A DNA stretch of 37,492 nt from Bacillota bacterium. Its GTDB lineage: Bacteria > Bacillota > Sulfobacillia > UBA3575 > DUQP01. The position numbers and the translations under genes were made by a program. Below, in pieces: positions 32,293 through 37,492 of the stretch (position 1 is its first letter; each line of letters starts with the position of its first letter). The stretch covers positions 1 through 37,492 of the forward strand of contig DUQP01000003.1 in NCBI GenBank assembly GCA_012837735.1, given 5' to 3'. The notes beneath the pieces are model-generated. The model saw only the letters and a program-made list of their open reading frames with translations, searched no databases and was not told the DNA's origin.

Positions 32293-32331
32293 CCCCCTGC
32301 CTGCGACCGCTTCATTATACGCGACAGGGGG
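32293..32331. promoter_or_regulatory. Inverted repeat around a TATAAT before spoVK
   Basis: CCCCCTG (32293-32299) and CAGGGGG (32325-32331) enclose a minus-strand TATAAT (32314-32319). The spoVK ribosome site is part of the arm nearer spoVK. No good -35 was found. Suggests a regulated promoter, but is not proven. Confidence 0.4.
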
Positions 32332-32381
32332 CAACAGGCGTGCCTACGGCCCTTCAATCGGCGCCCACGGAAAATTGGGCA

Positions 32382-32413
32382 TAAAAAAGCGTCCACCATT
32401 CCCGGTGGACGCT
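32382..32413 (-). terminator. Terminator of hfq
   Basis: AGCGTCCACC and GGTGGACGCT form a perfect 10-bp stem with a short loop; on the minus strand a run of six T follows. It isolates hfq from spoVK. Confidence 0.9.
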
Positions 32414-32428
32414 AACTCTTACTGCGGA

Positions 32429-32695
32429 CTAGACCTGCGCTTCTTCATTCACACGCATGTCGACCTGCTCGGCAAAGTTGTGGTTGAGGGGGCGCATTGG
32501 GGTCACAGTAGAGATGGCATGCTTGTAAACAAGCATTTGTTTACCGTCTGCCTCTAGGATGACAGTGAAATTGTCAAACCCCCTGACCACGCCTTTCAAT
32601 TGGAAGCCATTCATGAGATAAAATGTCACGGGTGTGCCTTCCTTGCGAACCTGGTTCAAATAGCTATCTTGCAGATTCAATTGCGCTTTGGCCAC
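32429..32695 (-). CDS. hfq: RNA-binding protein Hfq
   Basis: An 88-residue Hfq. Sm1 motif [39 protein letters not shown] in outline and Sm2 [10 protein letters not shown] are both complete (YKHAIST is the distinctive Sm2). It forms a hexamer that binds A-rich RNA and small RNAs. Start GTG 32695 with GGAGGGAGC upstream. It follows miaA by 14 bp, the usual Firmicute order. Confidence 0.96.
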   Translation of the reverse strand: MAKAQLNLQDSYLNQVRKEGTPVTFYLMNGFQLKGVVRGFDNFTVILEADGKQMLVYKHAISTVTPMRPLNHNFAEQVDMRVNEEAQV

Positions 32696-32709
32696 TGCGC
32701 TCCCTCCGC

Positions 32710-33684
32710 TTAACCGTTCTCCTCTTCCCGACTAACACCATTGTACTTTATTTTCCATTTATTCGCAATCATTGCGGCAATTTCCAATGCCAGTTGCCTA
32801 TTACTGGTATTCTCTCCCACCCTTAGCCATTTAATCCTGGGATCGCGCCGGAACCAAGTCAGCTGGCGTTTAGCAAATCGCCGCGTGTTTCGTTTTATCA
32901 ATCGCACCGCCTCAGGCCAAGTAAGCCAACCCTGCAGATACCAGTTCAATTCCCGGTAACCGAGAGCCTGCGCGGCGGTCATGGCCGGTTTTGCAGGGGC
33001 GAAAACCCCCAATTGCCGTAACCGCTTGACCTCTCCCAACCATCCGTTTGCTAACATGGCATCTACCCGGTCATCGATGCGCTGGTAAAGATAAGCTCTG
33101 TCTAATTCCAAGCCAACCATCAGCAAATCATACCGGCCGGCACCCTTTTGCGCGATTTTGTTCCCTGACCCGGGCGCCACTTCCAAGGCCCTAATTACCC
33201 GTCGCACGTTGTGTGGATGGATTTGCCGGGCCGCCTGCGGGTCATACATTTCCAAAATCCTGTGCAGCCCTTCTTTCCCCACCTCTTGGAATACATTTTG
33301 CCATTTTGCGCGCACCCGCGGATCCGGCTTTTGGGGGGCAAAGCGATATTCGTCCACCACCGCCTGGATATACAAACCGGTGCCGCCCACCAGCGTTGGC
33401 AAACACCCCCGCGCCAACACTTGCGGAATGATCTCCGTTACTAACCGTTGGTACTCAACCACGCTGAACGATTGCCACGGTGCGCGCAAATCGAGTAAAT
33501 GGTGGCTCACCTTTTCCCGTTCCGCTCGCCCCGGTTTGGCTGTACCAATATCCATGCCCCGATAGATTTGCATTGAATCGGCGGATATGATCTCAAGCGG
33601 GATCAAATCGGCCAGCTCTAAAGCGACGGCGGTTTTGCCGCTGGCGGTCGGTCCCACTAATACCAATAAAGGAGTTTTTTCCAA
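32710..33684 (-). CDS. miaA: tRNA dimethylallyltransferase
   Basis: A 324-residue MiaA. P-loop VGPTASGKT at the N-terminus, then [34 protein letters not shown] and the C-terminal [17 protein letters not shown]. It adds the isopentenyl group to A37 of tRNAs reading U-starting codons. TTG start at 33684 behind GGGGGTAGG. Followed by hfq; preceded by mutL with an 11-bp gap. Confidence 0.96.
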   Translation of the reverse strand: MEKTPLLVLVGPTASGKTAVALELADLIPLEIISADSMQIYRGMDIGTAKPGRAEREKVSHHLLDLRAPWQSFSVVEYQRLVTEIIPQVLARGCLPTLVGGTGLYIQAVVDEYRFAPQKPDPRVRAKWQNVFQEVGKEGLHRILEMYDPQAARQIHPHNVRRVIRALEVAPGSGNKIAQKGAGRYDLLMVGLELDRAYLYQRIDDRVDAMLANGWLGEVKRLRQLGVFAPAKPAMTAAQALGYRELNWYLQGWLTWPEAVRLIKRNTRRFAKRQLTWFRRDPRIKWLRVGENTSNRQLALEIAAMIANKWKIKYNGVSREEENG

Positions 33685-33695
33685 GCACCTACCCC

Positions 33696-35387
33696 CTACC
33701 GGCGGCCGAATCGCCGGTCCAGTTCAGCTATCGACAGCTCAATCATCGTCGGTCGCCCGTGCGGGCATGTATAGGGATTGCGGCATTCCCACAGTTGCAC
33801 CAGTAGCGCACCGGCTTCCTGTTTCGTCACACCGGTGCGGGCCTTGATAGCGGCTTTGCAAGCGGCTAACGCTAGATGCACTAAGCGGCGCGGCATTGGC
33901 CCCGACGGAGCGTCTTGATCGGCAGCGAGCAAATGGTCCAATAAAAAGCGCAGGTCCATTACCCCAAATCCATCCGCCAACACAGATGGGACTGCCCGCA
34001 CCAACAGTGTGTTCCCTCCAAACGGCTCGATCACAAACCCCAAACACTGCAACTCCTCTTCCTGCTCGGCTGCAAACGCTCTTTCTTCCGCACTGGCTTC
34101 ATATGTTAGGGGCAGCAATAACTCTTGTCGGTGCAATAGGTCCGCGTGGTGAATCAAACGCTCAAAATACACTCGTTCGTGAGCAGCGTGTTGGTCCACC
34201 AATAACAAACCAGATTCACCTTGTGCCAAGATATACTTGCCCTGTAATTGCCCGAAAACCTGAACGGGGGGCCCCTGTCTAACAGAGCGGTCTGACGAGA
34301 CAAATAAATTTTGGACTACCGGGGTTTGTTCGGCGCTGGCTGCCGTTTCGCGCAGCGTGGTTTTCCATGGTATATGGTCGATAACCGCTCCCGGAGTAAG
34401 ATTGTGAACTCTCAGCCCCTCCTCGACGGCATTGCGAACCAGTGAAAATAAGCGGTTTTCATCTGCAAAACGCACTTCTTGTTTAGTGGGATGCACATTT
34501 ACATCCACAAATCCGGCAGGGAGTGCTAACAACAGCACCGCGGCCGGATAGCAGTTTTTTGCCAGCAATCCGCCGTATGCTTGCTCCAAAGCCACGCGCA
34601 GTCTAATACTCTCTACTAAGCGCCCGTTGACACCTATTACCTGGTAATCTCTGTTCCCGCGCGCCGCACTGGGACGTCCAACCAAACCGTCTAAGCGCAA
34701 ATCGCCATCCTGCCCTTGAATGGCCAAAAGATCGCCGTACATTCCTTGGCCCCATACCCCAAGCGCTGCCCGTCGTAAATCGCCATCCCCGCTCGTGCGC
34801 AATAACAGATTTTGATCGGCACGCAGCTGAAAGGCCACCTCGGGATGGAGAAGGGCTATGCCAGTCATCAAACGCCTGATGGCACGCTGCTCAGCCGCGC
34901 TGGATTTCAATTGTTTGTGCCGGGCTGGGGTATTAAAAAACAGATCCCGTACCGTCACGGTCGTGCCCACGTCACAGCCCTCCGGCCGTACCGTTGGCTT
35001 TCCACCGCCCACCACTCCTACCATTGTTCCTACCAGTTCCCCCGGTTGCTTGGTAGTGAGAGTTACCCGTGCTACAGAAGCGATGCTTGGCAGAGCTTCG
35101 CCCCGGAAGCCAAGCGTCCCTATCCCATTTAAATCTGACCAGTCCTTGATTTTGCTCGTGGCATGCCGCCGAAATGCCAACTCTGCGTCGGTGCCATCCA
35201 TCCCCCCACCATTATCGCTCACCCGCACCAAGGTCCGACCACCGTCTCGCAGCTCCACCACGATGCGCGTGGCACCGGCATCCAGAGCATTCTCCACAAG
35301 CTCCTTGACAACAGAAGCCGGCCGTTCCACCACTTCGCCAGCGGCGATCCTGTCGCACGTCAGTTCGTCCAAAAGCACAATGGCCAT
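33696..35387 (-). CDS. mutL: DNA mismatch repair endonuclease MutL
   Basis: A 563-residue MutL. The N-terminal GHKL ATPase has ELVENALDAGAT, VSDNGGGM, ATSKI and GFRGEALPSI. The C-terminal endonuclease metal motif DQHAAHERVYFE fits DQHA(X)2E(X)4E, with ACKAAI and CPHGRPT completing the site, so this is the nicking type found in bacteria without MutH. ATG 35387 overlaps the mutS stop by one base (TGATG) and has GGAGTGGGG upstream; 11 extra codons of the longer frame lie inside mutS. Confidence 0.97.
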   Translation of the reverse strand: MAIVLLDELTCDRIAAGEVVERPASVVKELVENALDAGATRIVVELRDGGRTLVRVSDNGGGMDGTDAELAFRRHATSKIKDWSDLNGIGTLGFRGEALPSIASVARVTLTTKQPGELVGTMVGVVGGGKPTVRPEGCDVGTTVTVRDLFFNTPARHKQLKSSAAEQRAIRRLMTGIALLHPEVAFQLRADQNLLLRTSGDGDLRRAALGVWGQGMYGDLLAIQGQDGDLRLDGLVGRPSAARGNRDYQVIGVNGRLVESIRLRVALEQAYGGLLAKNCYPAAVLLLALPAGFVDVNVHPTKQEVRFADENRLFSLVRNAVEEGLRVHNLTPGAVIDHIPWKTTLRETAASAEQTPVVQNLFVSSDRSVRQGPPVQVFGQLQGKYILAQGESGLLLVDQHAAHERVYFERLIHHADLLHRQELLLPLTYEASAEERAFAAEQEEELQCLGFVIEPFGGNTLLVRAVPSVLADGFGVMDLRFLLDHLLAADQDAPSGPMPRRLVHLALAACKAAIKARTGVTKQEAGALLVQLWECRNPYTCPHGRPTMIELSIAELDRRFGRR

Positions 35388-37492
35388 CAATCCCCACTCC
35401 TTTGGGCCCGCCGTTGCCAATCATATAACAGATTCAAAGCCTGTTGGGGAGTGATATTGTCCAAATCCAAACAAGCCAACTCCGTGATCAAAGAATTATC
35501 TTCACTGGCGACGGCACTCTCCAGCAAAGCCTGGAATCGCAGTTGTTGATCATGATTGTACTCTGGTAGCGCGTTCTCTTCCAATTTTTCGAGAATCTGT
35601 TGCGCCCTTGTCACCACCGGGCCGGGCAAACCGGCTAAGCGCGCCACCTGAATGCCATAACTCCGGTCGGACCCCCCGGGGATAATTTTGTGCAAGAAAC
35701 TGATTTCTCCCCCGCTTTCTACCACCGCCACACTCATATTGTGCACACCCGGCAATAAATCCTGTAACTGAATCAATTCGTGGTAATGCGTGGCAAACAG
35801 CGTTTTGGCGTCGATCCCGTTTGGTCCCGCGATCGCCTCCACAACCGCCCAGGCAATACTCAAACCATCAAACGTGCTGGTGCCCCGTCCCACCTCATCC
35901 AATATCACCAGGCTGCGCTCAGTGGCGTTGTTCAGGATATTGGCCACCTCGTGCATTTCCACCATGAATGTGCTCTGGCCCTGCGACAGGTCATCAGCAG
36001 CCCCTACTCTTGTGAAGATCCGATCCACCAGGCTAATACGCGCTTGATCAGCCGGGACAAAGCTGCCCATCTGGGCCATTAAGACCGCCAGAGCCACTTG
36101 ACGTAAATAGGTTGATTTGCCGGCCATGTTCGGCCCGGTCAAAATGATAACCTGATGCTCTTGATCCAAATAGCAATCATTCGGGACAAATGCTCCCGCC
36201 CCCAAAGTCTGCTCTAAGACAGGGTGGCGACTGCCCAGCAACTCCAACCGGTTACCGGCATCAACCTCGGGCCGGACGAAACCATGGCGGGCAGCTGCTT
36301 CCGCCAAGGAAGCCAGTGTATCCAACTCCGCCACCACCCGCGCCGTTTTCTGCAGCCGGGCCGCCTCCAGGGCCACTTGTTCGCGCACCCTTATGAACAG
36401 TTCATATTCTAATTTACACAACCGATCCGCTGCTCCCAACACCAAGTCTTCCTGTTCCTTCAACTCCGGCGTGATATAGCGTTCCGAGTTGGCCAGCGTC
36501 TGCTTGCGGATATAATCATCAGGAACCAGATCGCTATTGGCGTGGGTAATTTCGAGATAATAACCGAAGACGCGGTTATAGCCTACTTTGAGTGATTTGA
36601 TCCCGGTCCGCTCTCGTTCCCGTTGCCCAAAAATAGTGATCCAATCCTTGCCTTGCCGTTGGATCTCTCGCAGGCGATCTACTTCACTATCATAGCCCTG
36701 CTTAATGACTCCACCTTCCGTGATCGTCAGCGGTGGAGAATCGTTGATAGCTCTTTCTAACAACTCCGCTACTTCCGGCAACTCATCCAACTCTGTCAAC
36801 AGCTCACGGCAACGGTGGCTATGCCAGCGACCGACTACTTGCGCTACTTCCGGCAACGCCCGCAAAGAGTCCCGTAACGCCAACAAATCCCGGGCATTGG
36901 CACTGCCGCAGGCCGTCCGGGCCGTTAATCGCTCCAGATCATAAACCTTCTCCAGGCTTTCGCGCAATTCGGCCCGACCAACCTCATCCACTAGCATTTC
37001 CTCCACCGCATCATGTCGGGCCTGGATGAGGGGCAAAGATACCAAAGGAGCCTCCACCCACCCACGCAACAATCTTGCCCCCAGGGCAGTGACAGTCTCA
37101 TCCAACACCCACAACAATGTTCCGGATTTCCCCTTGCCATGCATGCGTTCCACCAGTTCCAAGTTGCGGCGCGTCTGGGCGTCAAGCAACATATAGTCCC
37201 CGACGCTGTAGTGGCGCAATGCCGTTATATGGGAGAGGGCTTGCCGGTAGTTGTCTTTGATATAGTGTAAGGCCGCACCTGCAGCCTTGATCCCTGCGCT
37301 CAATCCTTCGCAACCAAAGCCGGCCAAAGAAGCCGTGCCGAATTGCTCCTGCAAGATCTGATAGCCTGTCCCGGCGTGGAATGACCAGCTCTGATACGGT
37401 TGCGGAGGCATCGTTACGTCCCGGATCAAGTCCTGTTCCTTTTCCAGGCCTGGTTCAAACAGACACTCCGCAGGTCGTAAGCGTGCCAATTC
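35387..37492 (-). CDS. mutS: DNA mismatch repair protein MutS, cut by the window end
   Basis: 701 residues of MutS are seen; the N-terminal mismatch-recognition domain lies beyond base 37492 and the frame stays open to the last base. Visible parts are the connector and lever domains, then the ABC-type ATPase: LTGPNMAGKSTYLRQVALAVLMAQ (Walker A), GQSTFMVEM, LVILDEVGRGTSTFDGLSIAWA (Walker B) and FATHYHEL. It recognises mismatches and hands over to MutL, encoded right after it. The C-terminus carries a helical tail for tetramer contact. Confidence 0.97.
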   Translation of the reverse strand, partial: ELARLRPAECLFEPGLEKEQDLIRDVTMPPQPYQSWSFHAGTGYQILQEQFGTASLAGFGCEGLSAGIKAAGAALHYIKDNYRQALSHITALRHYSVGDYMLLDAQTRRNLELVERMHGKGKSGTLLWVLDETVTALGARLLRGWVEAPLVSLPLIQARHDAVEEMLVDEVGRAELRESLEKVYDLERLTARTACGSANARDLLALRDSLRALPEVAQVVGRWHSHRCRELLTELDELPEVAELLERAINDSPPLTITEGGVIKQGYDSEVDRLREIQRQGKDWITIFGQRERERTGIKSLKVGYNRVFGYYLEITHANSDLVPDDYIRKQTLANSERYITPELKEQEDLVLGAADRLCKLEYELFIRVREQVALEAARLQKTARVVAELDTLASLAEAAARHGFVRPEVDAGNRLELLGSRHPVLEQTLGAGAFVPNDCYLDQEHQVIILTGPNMAGKSTYLRQVALAVLMAQMGSFVPADQARISLVDRIFTRVGAADDLSQGQSTFMVEMHEVANILNNATERSLVILDEVGRGTSTFDGLSIAWAVVEAIAGPNGIDAKTLFATHYHELIQLQDLLPGVHNMSVAVVESGGEISFLHKIIPGGSDRSYGIQVARLAGLPGPVVTRAQQILEKLEENALPEYNHDQQLRFQALLESAVASEDNSLITELACLDLDNITPQQALNLLYDWQRRAQRSGD

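Noticed and set aside
33158..33565. 135-codon plus-strand open frame opposite miaA
   Set aside because: Antisense to a highly conserved gene without start signals.

Overview
The window looks like chromosome of a Gram-positive, endospore-forming Firmicute, most likely a clostridial or Peptococcaceae-like lineage. The evidence is an alpha/beta-type small acid-soluble spore protein, a SpoVK-like AAA ATPase, a YlbF-family protein, LexA with Bacillus-type SOS boxes (CGAAC-N4-GTTCG), strong AGGAGG ribosome-binding sites, many TTG/GTG starts, and the order mutS-mutL-miaA-hfq-spoVK-ynbB familiar from Firmicutes. I cannot name the species from sequence alone. No rRNA, tRNA, CRISPR array, insertion sequence or prophage was seen.

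Left part (1-3.4 kb): the 3' part of a 4-hydroxybutyryl-CoA dehydratase-like gene, a putrescine-aminotransferase-like PLP enzyme and a small SRPBCC protein. Together they suggest putrescine/4-aminobutyrate catabolism. Next (3.4-7.7 kb) is a compact SOS cassette behind a LexA box: a catalytically dead, N-terminally short Y-family polymerase homologue (ImuB-like), a DUF6504-like small protein and a DnaE2-type error-prone polymerase, the three overlapping at their stop/start codons. A glycosyltransferase and a large membrane protein with a degenerate phosphatase-like ectodomain follow (7.7-11 kb).

Middle part (11-25.2 kb): speH (AdoMet decarboxylase), an M42 aminopeptidase, ndk, dinB, an MTA phosphorylase-like gene, a PHP phosphoesterase, then capA-like (-), ylbF (+), comB (-), a DinG-like helicase, surE, a TIGR04086-like membrane protein, a TPR protein, a Gln-rich protein (-), a SASP gene (-), a basic-tailed unknown protein and a NUDIX hydrolase. 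Polyamine metabolism recurs: SpeH makes the aminopropyl donor, the phosphorylase would recycle its by-product MTA, and the aminotransferase at the left end could degrade putrescine.

Right part (25.2-37.5 kb): two EamA-superfamily transporters on the minus strand, one split by a frameshift at an A8 tract; the divergent yneA/lexA pair with three SOS boxes 30 and 31 bp apart; then a long minus-strand block reading from right to left mutS (cut by the window end), mutL, miaA, hfq, a terminator, spoVK, a small GTPase, a UbiA-motif membrane protein, a small membrane/zinc-finger-like protein and ynbB. The last five are packed with overlaps or tiny gaps. The most noteworthy systems are the SOS mutagenesis cassette and the uncharacterised proteins inserted between spoVK and ynbB.
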